From Bordetella parapertussis (lineage in GTDB: Bacteria; Pseudomonadota; Gammaproteobacteria; Burkholderiales; Burkholderiaceae_B): DNA of 57,299 nt. The notes under the pieces were generated by a model, which saw only the letters and a list, made by a program, of their open reading frames with translations, was not told where the DNA came from and searched no databases. Below, in pieces: positions 19,189-27,526 of this stretch (positions are counted from its first letter, which is position 1; each line of letters opens with the position of its first letter). The stretch spans positions 1 through 57,299 of the forward strand of contig CAMBZR010000011.1 of the NCBI GenBank assembly GCA_945872285.1, read 5' to 3'. The position numbers were made by a program, and so were the translations under genes.

Positions 19189-20175
19189 ATGAAACAGATC
19201 GTAGCGCTGGTTTCGTCCGTTGTAATGTGTTGCGTGCTGCTGCCTGCTAGCGTTTATGCTCAGACAGTTAAGGCTGAATTTCCAAGCAAGACTATTAAAA
19301 TAATTGTTCCTTATGTTCCTGGCGGATCTACCGACCTGCTTGCCCGCACGCTTGGTAATGCCGTGGCTGAGAAACTCAAGCAGCCGGTTATTGTTGAGAA
19401 TGTTCCAGGTGCCAGCGGAAATATCGCGGTCAGTCAACTGCTCAAACAACCCGCAGATGGCTACTCCATCTTCCTCGGAACCTCTGCTGCGCTTGCTGTG
19501 AATCCGCATCTTTACAAGGCAAATTCACCTTATGACCCATTAAAGGATCTCGCGCCGATTATCCTTGCCACAAAGCAAGCAAGCCAAGTACTTGTACACC
19601 CCTCGATACCTGTAAAAACGATGCAGGAGTTGACTGCTTATCTCAAGAGCAGACCAAACCAGGACAACTACGCGACCGCAGGCAATGGCTCCCCAGGACA
19701 TCTTGGCAACGAGATGTACAAATTAATGACGGGCATAGAGATGGCGCACATACCGTATAAAGGTGGTGCCCCCGCACTCGCAGGGCTGGCCGGTGGCCAG
19801 ACGACAATGTCTATTGCCATACTTCCCGAATCAATGGCGTTGGTCAACGCCGGTATGCTTCGTGCTCTGGCTATCACCACGCTAGAGCGTTCGCCTCAGT
19901 TCCCGAACCTTCCAACTGTCAGTGAATCTGTACCTGGCTTTGAATTGATCTCTTGGTATGGTTTTGTTGTCAAAGAGGGAACCCCGAAAGAGATTGTCTC
20001 AATACTTAACTCTGCGTTTGATGCAGCGTTGCACGAGGCTAGTTTGAATAAGCGACTGTCTGAAATGGGGTTTAGCGTTGTTGGTGGAAAACCTGAGGTC
20101 TTGCGAGAGCTCATGGTCACAGAGTCTGACAAGTGGGGTCGAATTGTTGTCGAGGCAAAGATTACCCTTAACTAA
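19189..20175 (+). CDS. Bug-family solute-binding protein
   Basis: Bug receptor. I place the start at the ATG at 19189, behind AAAAGGT, because a classical signal peptide begins there (MKQIVALVSSVV, cleavage near YA-QT). An upstream in-frame ATG at 19126 would add 21 residues before it. The mature protein has the loop VPYVPGGSTDLLAR and the later HIPYKGGAPALAGLAGG. It follows hyuB by about 110 bases and probably serves that pathway. The protein is 328 residues from the chosen start. Confidence 0.92.
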   Translation: MKQIVALVSSVVMCCVLLPASVYAQTVKAEFPSKTIKIIVPYVPGGSTDLLARTLGNAVAEKLKQPVIVENVPGASGNIAVSQLLKQPADGYSIFLGTSAALAVNPHLYKANSPYDPLKDLAPIILATKQASQVLVHPSIPVKTMQELTAYLKSRPNQDNYATAGNGSPGHLGNEMYKLMTGIEMAHIPYKGGAPALAGLAGGQTTMSIAILPESMALVNAGMLRALAITTLERSPQFPNLPTVSESVPGFELISWYGFVVKEGTPKEIVSILNSAFDAALHEASLNKRLSEMGFSVVGGKPEVLRELMVTESDKWGRIVVEAKITLN

Positions 20176-20223
20176 TGAGACCGTTTATACCGCCTGCAGT
20201 CATAACGTTATACTTAAAAAAAT

Positions 20224-20346
20224 ATGAAACAAATCACCGCTGGCATTATCTCTCGAAGTTATTTCAACATGCCCTACTAGATTGCCGCCAATCAAGGGAT
20301 GTTCACAGAAGAAGGGCTTGCCAACGGGATCGCTCAGTTGTCATAG
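20224..20346 (+). pseudogene. Decayed 5' fragment of a NMT1-like gene
   Basis: Reading from the ATG at 20224 gives MKQITAGIISRSYFNMPY, a stop (TAG, 20278-20280), then IAANQGMFTEEGL. This aligns without gaps with the start of the intact gene at 22329 (from its second Met: MKKLVAGAISRNYFNMPFW...). The Trp codon TGG of the intact copy is TAG here. Over 79 bases I count about 67 matches by hand. Similarity stops near 20319, and the frame closes at 20344-20346, so only some 32 codons remain. It sits between two Bug genes and marks a duplication followed by deletion. Confidence 0.85.
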
Positions 20347-20386
20347 TTGTGCTTATTTAGAACCATTAAACCAGGAGACAATAATC

Positions 20387-21358
20387 ATGCTTTCAACATT
20401 CGTAAAAACCCTAGGAATTGCCTTGCTCGGAGCCGTTCTGGCCGGTGCAGCTGTCGCTCAAACCAACTTTCCAACCAAGCCCGTAAAAATTGTGGTCCCT
20501 TTCACCGCAGGCAGTCAGGTTGATATTGTTGCGCGCGAGCTTGGGCGTGCGCTTCAAGACATTTGGGGTCAACCCGTGATCGTCGAAAATCGTCCTGGCG
20601 CGGGTGGCACAATCGGTAGCCGCGTCGTTGCAACCGCAGACCCCGACGGCACCACGTTAATGTTTACCTCAGCCTCTCATGCAATCAACCCAACGCTATA
20701 CCAATCACTACCCTACGACACGCTCAAAGACTTCACCGGCGTAACCTTTGGAACAAGCGTACCGAATGTGCTTGTCGTTTCTCCATCCCTTGGAGTCAAA
20801 ACTCCTCAAGAGCTCATCAAGCTCATTAACGCGCAACCGGGCAAGTTAAATTTCGCTTCTGCAGGTGTTGGGAGCGGCACGCACTTTAACGGTGAAATGT
20901 TTAAAGGCATGGGCAAGCTTGACATTGTGCACGTGCCCTATAAGGGAACAGGCGAGGCACTGGTAGACACTACAGCGGGCCGCGCTGCGTTTTACTGGTC
21001 GCCGCTTGGGCTGACATTACCATTTATCAAAGACGGTAAGCTCATCGCTTTAGCTGTTAGCACCGATAAACGCGCAGCACTCATGCCCGATATTCCAGCA
21101 ATCTCGGAGATTATCCCCGGCATGATCTATGACCACTGGTATGGCCTCTTGGCGCCTGGCAAAACACCACCAGCGATTGTTGCAAAGATCTCTAAAGACG
21201 CTAATGAGGTGCTCAAGTCCCCCGCTGTGATCAAATCACTCAGTGCCCAAGGAGTGACCCCAGCGCCCACAACTCCCGAGCAGTTCAACGCCTTCATCGC
21301 TGCAGAGATCAAGCGTCTCGGTGATGTGGTGATTAGCGCCAATATCCCTCGTCAATAA
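20387..21358 (+). CDS. Bug-family solute-binding protein
   Basis: Bug receptor of 323 residues. The start is the ATG at 20387 with CAGGAGACAATAATC upstream and a signal peptide ending near AVA-QT; a longer open frame upstream overlaps the NMT1-like remnant and is not coding. The ligand loop VPFTAGSQVDIVAR is unusual because the Gly-Gly pair is replaced by Ser-Gln. It lies downstream of the remnant and convergent with the SDR gene, so its partner genes are unclear. Confidence 0.93.
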   Translation: MLSTFVKTLGIALLGAVLAGAAVAQTNFPTKPVKIVVPFTAGSQVDIVARELGRALQDIWGQPVIVENRPGAGGTIGSRVVATADPDGTTLMFTSASHAINPTLYQSLPYDTLKDFTGVTFGTSVPNVLVVSPSLGVKTPQELIKLINAQPGKLNFASAGVGSGTHFNGEMFKGMGKLDIVHVPYKGTGEALVDTTAGRAAFYWSPLGLTLPFIKDGKLIALAVSTDKRAALMPDIPAISEIIPGMIYDHWYGLLAPGKTPPAIVAKISKDANEVLKSPAVIKSLSAQGVTPAPTTPEQFNAFIAAEIKRLGDVVISANIPRQ

Positions 21359-21440
21359 ATACTTGTCTCTCAACCTAACCATCTCGACAGGAGCCTTATG
21401 AGGAGTGCGTGATCGATGTTCTGTTACGCATACACGTAAT

Positions 21441-22163
21441 CTAGACTAGTCCACCATTAGGCTGGATGATCTGACCGTGAACCCATGAGGCTCGCTCTGA
21501 CGCCAAGAACGCCACTGCCTCCGCTACCTCGGAGGGTCTGCCAATGCGATTGAAAGGACTCATGGATGCGGCGCGCTGCTTGGCTTCTTCAGTCTTGCCC
21601 GCATTGAACAAATCAGTATCCACAGCGCCAGGTGCCACGCCGTTGACACGAACACCGCGAGGGCCTAGCTCTTTGCTCATTGACCGCAGCAGTGATTCCA
21701 CTGCTGCCTTGGTCGCCGTGTAAGGGCCGCCACCAGGCACAGCGTTACGAACCATGGATGTTGTAATTCCGATAATTGATCCGCCATCCAGCACTTCTTT
21801 AGCCGCCTCAGTCAGAACGTTAAAAGCACCAAACACGTTAACCTCCATCAACTTACGAAAATTGTCGTGCGTGAACTGCCCCATGGGGACATAAGGCTGA
21901 TTAATCCCTGCGTTCACAACAACCGTCTGGGGGCGCGTTCCAAAATCCTTGGCGGCTTGCGCAAAAACACCTTGTACGGCCGCCGCATCGCGAACATCGG
22001 CCACGTAGGCCTTAATCTGTCCAACTTTTTCTTGTGCTTTGGACTCATCAGGTTTACTCACATAGGTAAACGCTACACGGAAACCGTCCCGCGCTAACGC
22101 CTGCACACAGGCAGCACCAATTCCGCGCGAGCCACCAAACACTAAAGCTAAAGCTTGTGTCAT
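21441..22163 (-). CDS. SDR family NAD(P)-dependent oxidoreductase
   Basis: A 240-residue classical short-chain dehydrogenase/reductase. It has the cofactor motif GGSRGIGAA (about residues 10-18), VVNAGINQP for the NAG motif, the catalytic Tyr and Lys in YTATK, and the C-terminal HGQIIQPNGG. The usual catalytic Ser position lies in GITTSM. It would oxidise or reduce a hydroxy/keto group in the cytoplasm. It is convergent with the preceding Bug gene and divergent from the NMT1-like gene, so it is transcribed alone. Confidence 0.92.
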   Translation of the reverse strand: MTQALALVFGGSRGIGAACVQALARDGFRVAFTYVSKPDESKAQEKVGQIKAYVADVRDAAAVQGVFAQAAKDFGTRPQTVVVNAGINQPYVPMGQFTHDNFRKLMEVNVFGAFNVLTEAAKEVLDGGSIIGITTSMVRNAVPGGGPYTATKAAVESLLRSMSKELGPRGVRVNGVAPGAVDTDLFNAGKTEEAKQRAASMSPFNRIGRPSEVAEAVAFLASERASWVHGQIIQPNGGLV

Positions 22164-22328
22164 CTTTTTTGTCCCCTTTTATGTTGTATTGCCCGTAGCT
22201 TAGCAACGAAAGGCTAGATTCGCCAAGAATAGTCCTGCAGCTTTTATGTTTTTCTGGCTTCTAAGGTGTAACGTCTCGCGATTGCGCTTTTTGCAGTAAA
22301 GTATGAGCGCTATCACTCTACAAAAAAA

Positions 22329-23234
22329 ATGATGAAAAAACTCGTTGCTGGCGCAATTTCTAGAAATTATTTCAACATGCCCTTCTGGATCGCAGCCCAT
22401 CAAGGGATGTTCACAGACGAAGGGCTTGACGTCACGCTTGATCTGCACGAGCCTATTGACGAGGTGTGGAGACGCCTTCAAGATGGCCGGATGGATATTG
22501 CCTTGGGCGTGACCGAACACATCATTTTAGACAGCGAAGGTGGCGGTCACCTTGAGATCATTGGCGGTAACGTTAATCGCCTACCTTTTTCGATGATCTC
22601 TGGTAAAGACGTGAAGTCTTTTTCAGATCTGCGAGGCAAAACGATTGGCGTCTCGTCAATCGATGCAGGCAGCTCTTCGCTGGTCATGAAGCTGATGACT
22701 GCGCACGGCTTGCACTACCCGCAAGATTATAAAATTGTGGCCTGCGGCCCTATCTTGGCCCGCTGGGAGAAGCTTCAAAGCGGTGAGATCGATGCGGGCT
22801 TACAAGGTGCGCCCTTAAACTACATCGCACTTGATCAAGGGTTCAATTCGCTGTGCGAACCGCGCGATGAGTTTCCGTGGTTTCAATTCACCTCACTGAA
22901 CATCGATGGTCGTTGGGCACGTGCGAACCATGACACCGTCATCCGCTTCATGCGTGCCTTTATTCGTGCACACGAGTGGTTCTATACAAACAAATTAGGC
23001 TGTCAAAAAATCGCCATGCTCGAAACCGGCATCACTGCTGAATATGCTGATCGAGCATGGGATGAATACACGTCAAGCGAGATTTTCCCGCGCGATGCGC
23101 AGGCAAATCCAGAATCGATTCAAACCTTAATCGATATCAGCGCTTTGTTAAGAGCCATCCCAAAACGCGCCCATACACAGGCCAAGTCTTACATCAACCA
23201 CAGTTATCTTGATGAGGCTCGTCGGTCGCTTTAG
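22329..23234 (+). CDS. NMT1/THI5-like, periplasmic-binding-fold protein without signal peptide
   Basis: A 301-residue protein of the NMT1/THI5/SsuA-like binding fold: MPFWIAAHQGMFTDEGLDV at the N-terminus, GRMDIALGVTEH, then DLRGKTIGVSS and GEIDAGLQGAPLN. The fold starts within the first residues, so there is no room for an export signal, and it is likely cytoplasmic. Known cytoplasmic proteins with this fold include the THI5 enzyme and 4,5-dihydroxyphthalate decarboxylase, so an enzymatic role is possible. Alignment with the remnant at 20224 favours the second ATG at 22332 as start. There is no Shine-Dalgarno site, only an A-run. It is convergent with the molybdenum hydroxylase operon. Confidence 0.8.
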   Translation: MMKKLVAGAISRNYFNMPFWIAAHQGMFTDEGLDVTLDLHEPIDEVWRRLQDGRMDIALGVTEHIILDSEGGGHLEIIGGNVNRLPFSMISGKDVKSFSDLRGKTIGVSSIDAGSSSLVMKLMTAHGLHYPQDYKIVACGPILARWEKLQSGEIDAGLQGAPLNYIALDQGFNSLCEPRDEFPWFQFTSLNIDGRWARANHDTVIRFMRAFIRAHEWFYTNKLGCQKIAMLETGITAEYADRAWDEYTSSEIFPRDAQANPESIQTLIDISALLRAIPKRAHTQAKSYINHSYLDEARRSL

Positions 23235-23325
23235 TCGTCGCATGCCTAAGAGCGTTATGACTTCATGATCTCAGGGTGCTTGACTGAGAAGCCTTCTCTG
23301 CGGCGACAGCAAGCGGCATAATCGA

Positions 23326-23610
23326 CTAACCACCTTCGATTCTGGGAATAAAAAATACCTCAGAGCCGGGCTTGACGGGTTGCGTGTAGTCAACCTCGTG
23401 GATTACGCCGTCAATGGCGATTGAGGTTTCTTCTTCGAGTGTCTCGCCCAAACCAGGAAACAGTTCATTCATGGCGCGTATGACGCCACGAATGTTTTTT
23501 GCCTGGATCTCAAACTCTCTGATGCTATCGGTGTAACGTCTGCTAAAGCCGGCGGTGAACGTCACCTTGACGGCTTTAACAGGAGTCGCGGCAACTTCAG
23601 CCTGCATCAA
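23326..23610 (-). CDS. MoaD/ThiS-like small protein
   Basis: A 94-residue beta-grasp protein ending in Gly-Gly (PRIEGG), the tail that MoaD uses as a thiocarboxylate to give sulfur to molybdopterin. The middle contains FPGLGETL and IAIDGVIHEVDYTQPV, followed by the usual GSEVFFIP strand. Its start overlaps the end of the molybdenum-subunit gene by 14 bases, so the two are translationally coupled. It may be a dedicated sulfur carrier for this hydroxylase's cofactor. No MoaE or MoeB is in the window, so it would share those from elsewhere. Confidence 0.85.
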   Translation of the reverse strand: MMQAEVAATPVKAVKVTFTAGFSRRYTDSIREFEIQAKNIRGVIRAMNELFPGLGETLEEETSIAIDGVIHEVDYTQPVKPGSEVFFIPRIEGG

Positions 23611-25873
23611 TCGCGGCCAACACTCTTGGAGGTGACATCGGCAACTCAGTCATGCGTCGACCGATCGCGTTTTCGATTGCATTTGCAATCGCTGCCATCG
23701 GAGGAACAATATTGGCTTCGCCCACGCCTTTCACACCAAACGGATGACTTGGATTAGGCACTTCAACCAAGACGGCTTCAATCATTGGCAAGTCTGAGGC
23801 AACCGGGATACGGTAATCTAAGAAACCTGCGTTTGAAAGACGACCCTTGCTGTCGTAGATGTATTCTTCGTTCAAGGCCCAACCAATGCCCTGCACAACA
23901 CCACCAACAATTTGACCCGCGCAATAGTCGCGGTGAATGGCACGACCCACGTCTTGAGCCGCCACAAACTGCAGAATCTTGACAGCACCGGTTTCAGGAT
24001 CAACTTCAACATCTACAAATTGTGTCGAGAAGCCTGGAGCCTGACCACCTGCATTGGTTGATGCTTCGTAACCAATTGGGCCACCTGTTACTGCCCGCTT
24101 GCCTGCAATCGCTTTCAACGAGAGTGGTTCAAAATTGCCCACGCTCGGGTCTACGGGCTTAGCATAGCCATCAGACCACACAACGTTTTTGATGTCGGTA
24201 TCCCACATCAACGACGCGCGTAAACGTAAGTCTTCGATCACTTTGTTGCAAGCCTCAACGACCGCAATACCTGTTGCATACGTGACACGTGAACCGCCCG
24301 TCACGTGGTTGTAGCCAATCGAAGCTGTGTCAGCGACCGTTGAACGCACAGACTCGTAAGACACGCCCAGGGTCTCAGCCGCCATCAAGGCCATCGAAGC
24401 ACGTGAACCGCCTACGTCCATACTGCCCGTTGCGATCACCACAGTACCGTCTTCGTTGATATGCACTGACGCTGTTGATTCGCCGCCGCCGTTAAACCAG
24501 AAACCCGAAGCCACACCACGGCCTTGGTTTTTGCCCAGCGGTTTGTTGTACTGAGGATGGTCAAGCAAAGCCTGAATCGTTTCAGCATAGCCATCATGCG
24601 AATGCTTAGGACCCCAAGCCGTTGGAGAACCAGCCTTTACAGCGTTTTTCAAACGCATCTTGAGTGGATCCATACCAATCTTTTTGGCCAAAATATCCAA
24701 CACGCTTTCAACTGCAAAAGCAGAAATTGGTGAACCTGGCGCGCGATACGCAGCCGATTTTGGACGATTACTGACCACATCAAAACCCACCGACTTAACG
24801 TTAGGGATGATGTAAGGTGCAAACGCGCACATCGTGGCGTTCATCACAGGCGAACCTGGAAAGGCACCTGCCTGAAATTTGAACAAGCCTTCGGCAGCGA
24901 CGATAGTGCCATCTTTTTTGACACCGATCTTAACTGTCATCGAAGACCCTGAAGTGGGTCCAGTTGACTTAAATACGTCTTCGCGACCCATCATGATCTT
25001 GACAGGAAGACCTGTTTTGCGTGAAAGCAAAACGGCCATCGGCTCAACATACACAACAGTTTTACCACCAAAGCCGCCACCGATTTCTGCTGGATGCACC
25101 AACAGATTACCGATTTCCATACCGACCAATTTTGCAGTGTACGCACGCACCACAAAGTGGCCTTGGCTGGCTGACCATAATTCACATTGGCCGTCTGCAC
25201 CGTAGCGTGCCAAACATGAGTGAGGCTCGATATAGCCTTGATGCACGGCTGCCGTTTTAAAGCTCATCTCAACGACTTCATCGGCAGAGGCAAAGCCTGC
25301 CGCGATATCACCGGTGCTGAACTCTAAACGCTTAGAAATGTTTGAAGGCTTGGTAGGCGCAGGCTCAACACCACGCGTGATCATGTCTTCAAAAAGCAAA
25401 GGCGCATCGGGCTTCATCGCATCTTCAACATCAATGCAATGAGGCAATACTTCGTACTTAACATCAATCAGGCCCACTGCTTCAGCAGCGATCGCGGCAG
25501 TCGTCGCTGCAACGGCTGCAATCGCGTGACCTTCAAACAGCGCTTTTTCGCGCGCCATAATGTTGCGCGTCATGTGCCAATAATTTTGCGCGACGCGCTC
25601 GGGGCCGACATAATCAAAAGGATGTTCTGGAAAATCAGAACCCAAGATAATGCTTTTGACCCCTGGCAGAGCTAGTGCTTTAGACGTGTCGACCGACAAA
25701 ATACGCGCATGCGCGTGGGGTGAGCGCAAAACTTTTGCCCATAACATTCCCGGCAAAGAATAATCAGCGCCGTACTGTGCCTGGCCCGTCACCTTTGGCA
25801 CGCCGTCAGGGCGCACTGGGCTCGTGCCCACAACTTTCATGACCTGCTGGATGTCTCTAGTGTTCGTCAACAT
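23597..25873 (-). CDS. Molybdenum hydroxylase large subunit (xanthine dehydrogenase family)
   Basis: The 758-residue molybdopterin-binding subunit of a xanthine-dehydrogenase-type enzyme, which hydroxylates a carbon with water as oxygen source. Visible marks are VTGQAQYGADYSLPGMLWA near residue 28, EIGGGFGGK near residue 265, AYRAPGSP in the active-site loop, and the catalytic Glu in KGVGEANIVPP near the C-terminus. The loop AYRAPG differs from the CO dehydrogenase AYRCSFR, so this is not CODH. It is the third gene after the FAD and 2Fe-2S subunits (order M-S-L). N-heterocycles or aromatic aldehydes are typical substrates of the family. Confidence 0.92.
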   Translation of the reverse strand: MLTNTRDIQQVMKVVGTSPVRPDGVPKVTGQAQYGADYSLPGMLWAKVLRSPHAHARILSVDTSKALALPGVKSIILGSDFPEHPFDYVGPERVAQNYWHMTRNIMAREKALFEGHAIAAVAATTAAIAAEAVGLIDVKYEVLPHCIDVEDAMKPDAPLLFEDMITRGVEPAPTKPSNISKRLEFSTGDIAAGFASADEVVEMSFKTAAVHQGYIEPHSCLARYGADGQCELWSASQGHFVVRAYTAKLVGMEIGNLLVHPAEIGGGFGGKTVVYVEPMAVLLSRKTGLPVKIMMGREDVFKSTGPTSGSSMTVKIGVKKDGTIVAAEGLFKFQAGAFPGSPVMNATMCAFAPYIIPNVKSVGFDVVSNRPKSAAYRAPGSPISAFAVESVLDILAKKIGMDPLKMRLKNAVKAGSPTAWGPKHSHDGYAETIQALLDHPQYNKPLGKNQGRGVASGFWFNGGGESTASVHINEDGTVVIATGSMDVGGSRASMALMAAETLGVSYESVRSTVADTASIGYNHVTGGSRVTYATGIAVVEACNKVIEDLRLRASLMWDTDIKNVVWSDGYAKPVDPSVGNFEPLSLKAIAGKRAVTGGPIGYEASTNAGGQAPGFSTQFVDVEVDPETGAVKILQFVAAQDVGRAIHRDYCAGQIVGGVVQGIGWALNEEYIYDSKGRLSNAGFLDYRIPVASDLPMIEAVLVEVPNPSHPFGVKGVGEANIVPPMAAIANAIENAIGRRMTELPMSPPRVLAAIDAG

Positions 25874-25875
25874 GA

Positions 25876-26352
25876 TTAGGCTCCTCGCATTTCGCGCGCG
25901 GCTTCAAGCACCGCGGTGATGATGTTGTTGTAACCGGTGCAACGGCATAGATTACCCGCCAACCAAAAACGCACTTCTTCTTCAGTTGGATTGTTATTAC
26001 GCTCTAACAACGAACGCGCGGCAATCAAAAACCCCGGGGTGCAAATGCCACACTGCAAGGCTGCATGCTCAAGAAACTTGCGCTGCAACACATGCAAGGT
26101 TTCGCCGTTGGCCATCCCTTCAATGGTTTGAATAGTTTTGCCTTGGGCCTCGACACCTAAGACAAGGCATGAGCACACTAAACGACCATCAAGAGTCACA
26201 CTACATGACCCACAATCGCCCGTGCCGCAACCCTCTTTCGTGCCAGTCATGTTTAACTCGTTGCGCAAGACATCGAGCAAAGAGACGTTCGGCTGACACA
26301 AAAACTCAACCGGATCACCATTGATAACTGTTGTGACATGATGCTTTGACAT
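25876..26352 (-). CDS. 2Fe-2S subunit of the molybdenum hydroxylase
   Basis: A 158-residue subunit with both iron-sulfur centres of the family. The N-terminal plant-ferredoxin-type cluster uses GCGTGDCGSC and a following Cys in LVCSC. The C-terminal helical cluster uses QCGICTPG and LCRCTGY. It carries electrons from the Mo site to the FAD subunit. The gene lies two bases before the large-subunit start and directly abuts the FAD gene, so the three are one operon. Confidence 0.95.
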   Translation of the reverse strand: MSKHHVTTVINGDPVEFLCQPNVSLLDVLRNELNMTGTKEGCGTGDCGSCSVTLDGRLVCSCLVLGVEAQGKTIQTIEGMANGETLHVLQRKFLEHAALQCGICTPGFLIAARSLLERNNNPTEEEVRFWLAGNLCRCTGYNNIITAVLEAAREMRGA

Positions 26353-27225
26353 TTAGTTTTTCCCCTTCGCTCTGCTGAGCGCTTTTTCTGCTGCGCGTCT
26401 AGCGAGCACACCTGATACTTTGATTCGAAATTCTTTGGTTCCGCGCTTGTCGTCGATTGGTCGTGCTGCGGCGCTTGCCGCAGCAGCGAGCTTGGCTAAG
26501 GCTGTAGCGTCAACCTTGGTGCCGATCAAGGCCGCAGCAGCCTCGGGCACTAGCAACGCACGATCAGCCACCGCACCGAGGCTGACACGGGCGTGTGTGC
26601 ACACCCCTTTGTCATCGAGCGTCAGACTCAAGCCAACACCCACCACCGCGATATCCATTTCGGTACGGGGGGTGAAGCGCAAATAGGCATCGCCTGAATG
26701 TGGCGCGCGCTTTGGAAAAAAGAACGAAACAATGAGCTCGCCCTTCGTTAAAGACGTTTTGCCCGGACCAACCGGCACAAGCTCAACGGGCACCTCACGA
26801 CGACCGTTTGGGCCGACGATACTGGCCACAGCGCCCGCGGCAATCAGGGCAGGAACCGTATCAGCGCCAGGCGAGGCGTTACAGAGGTTGCCGCCCAAGG
26901 TTGCACGGCCACGCACCTGAATTGACCCGACCAGATTTGCACCATCGATCACGCCAGGCCACATTGTGGCGAAGGCGGTGTTCTCGAGCAATTGCATACA
27001 GGAGACCGCAGCACCAACACGATACCCGCCGTTTTCAACGGCGATCACATTCATTTCGGCGATACTTTTTACATCAAGTACCAATTCAGGCTTGATATTG
27101 CCCGACCGCATATGAACCATCAAGTCGGTACCGCCTGACAAAACTTTTGACAGCCCTTGTGTGGCAGCGATTAGCGCTGACGCAGCCTCGGCTGTTTTGG
27201 GTGTTTCAAAACGCATTTCCATCAT
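26353..27225 (-). CDS. FAD-binding subunit of the molybdenum hydroxylase
   Basis: A 290-residue medium subunit. The FAD pyrophosphate-binding motifs are LSGGTDLMVHMR (about residues 30-41) and TLGGNLCNASPGADTVPAL (about 107-125), both typical of CoxM-type proteins. It passes electrons from the iron-sulfur subunit to an acceptor. It is the first gene of the operon; several close Met codons (27225, 27222, 27216) make the exact start uncertain. The stop is adjacent to the ATG of the 2Fe-2S gene. Confidence 0.93.
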   Translation of the reverse strand: MMEMRFETPKTAEAASALIAATQGLSKVLSGGTDLMVHMRSGNIKPELVLDVKSIAEMNVIAVENGGYRVGAAVSCMQLLENTAFATMWPGVIDGANLVGSIQVRGRATLGGNLCNASPGADTVPALIAAGAVASIVGPNGRREVPVELVPVGPGKTSLTKGELIVSFFFPKRAPHSGDAYLRFTPRTEMDIAVVGVGLSLTLDDKGVCTHARVSLGAVADRALLVPEAAAALIGTKVDATALAKLAAAASAAARPIDDKRGTKEFRIKVSGVLARRAAEKALSRAKGKN

Positions 27226-27526
27226 CTCGCATCCCCGTTCATTTTCTGTGAACCTTGTTTGTACATTAGGTAACTAATTCTATTCTATTCTATATGTCGA
27301 ACAACGTTTCGTGTAGACACTGAGGGCTTTGGGACGATTAAAAACAGCCCTATTTGCAGAATTCTATGTCGGCTTGTTTCTATCAACTGGGCTTGCGCCG
27401 CAGCGCATTTTTAAGCGGCTTGGCACATGGTTCAAGCTCACGCATCAAGTTTGGCTTGGCACGCAGGCTCAAAAAAATGGCCCAAGATGTAGCACCTTAG
27501 GCCATTTTCAATGGTCAAGCGAGGCG
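27226..27526. other. Intergenic region upstream of the molybdenum hydroxylase operon
   Basis: About 300 bases without a convincing gene. The left part (27226-27330) must hold the minus-strand promoter of the hydroxylase operon. It contains a three-fold ATTCT tandem (27278-27292) and TTAGGTAACTAA, an imperfect palindrome that could be an operator. The right part holds the terminator of the minus-strand Bug gene. A short open frame on the plus strand here shows no family features and overlaps the Bug gene, so I do not call it. Confidence 0.5.
27473..27508 (-). terminator. Rho-independent terminator of the Bug gene at 27527
   Basis: AAAATGGCC (27474-27482) pairs with GGCCATTTT (27500-27508), a perfect 9-bp stem with a 17-base loop. 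Read on the minus strand it is followed by a short T-run (complement of the As at 27471-27474). It lies 19 bases past the stop codon of the minus-strand Bug gene. Confidence 0.7.

Noticed and set aside
20175..20360. Open frame of 61 codons after the Bug gene
   Set aside because: It overlaps the NMT1-like remnant in another frame and has no family features or ribosome site.
21399..21413. ATG with AGGAG upstream giving four codons
   Set aside because: A four-codon frame cannot be supported as a gene; possibly the leftover start of a lost one.
23286..23298. GAGAAG-C-CTTCTC as a terminator
   Set aside because: The loop is too small for a stable hairpin and no T-run follows on either strand.
23597..25873. 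Carbon monoxide dehydrogenase large subunit
   Set aside because: Gene order matches coxMSL, but the active-site loop reads AYRAPG and lacks the Cys of form I CODH.
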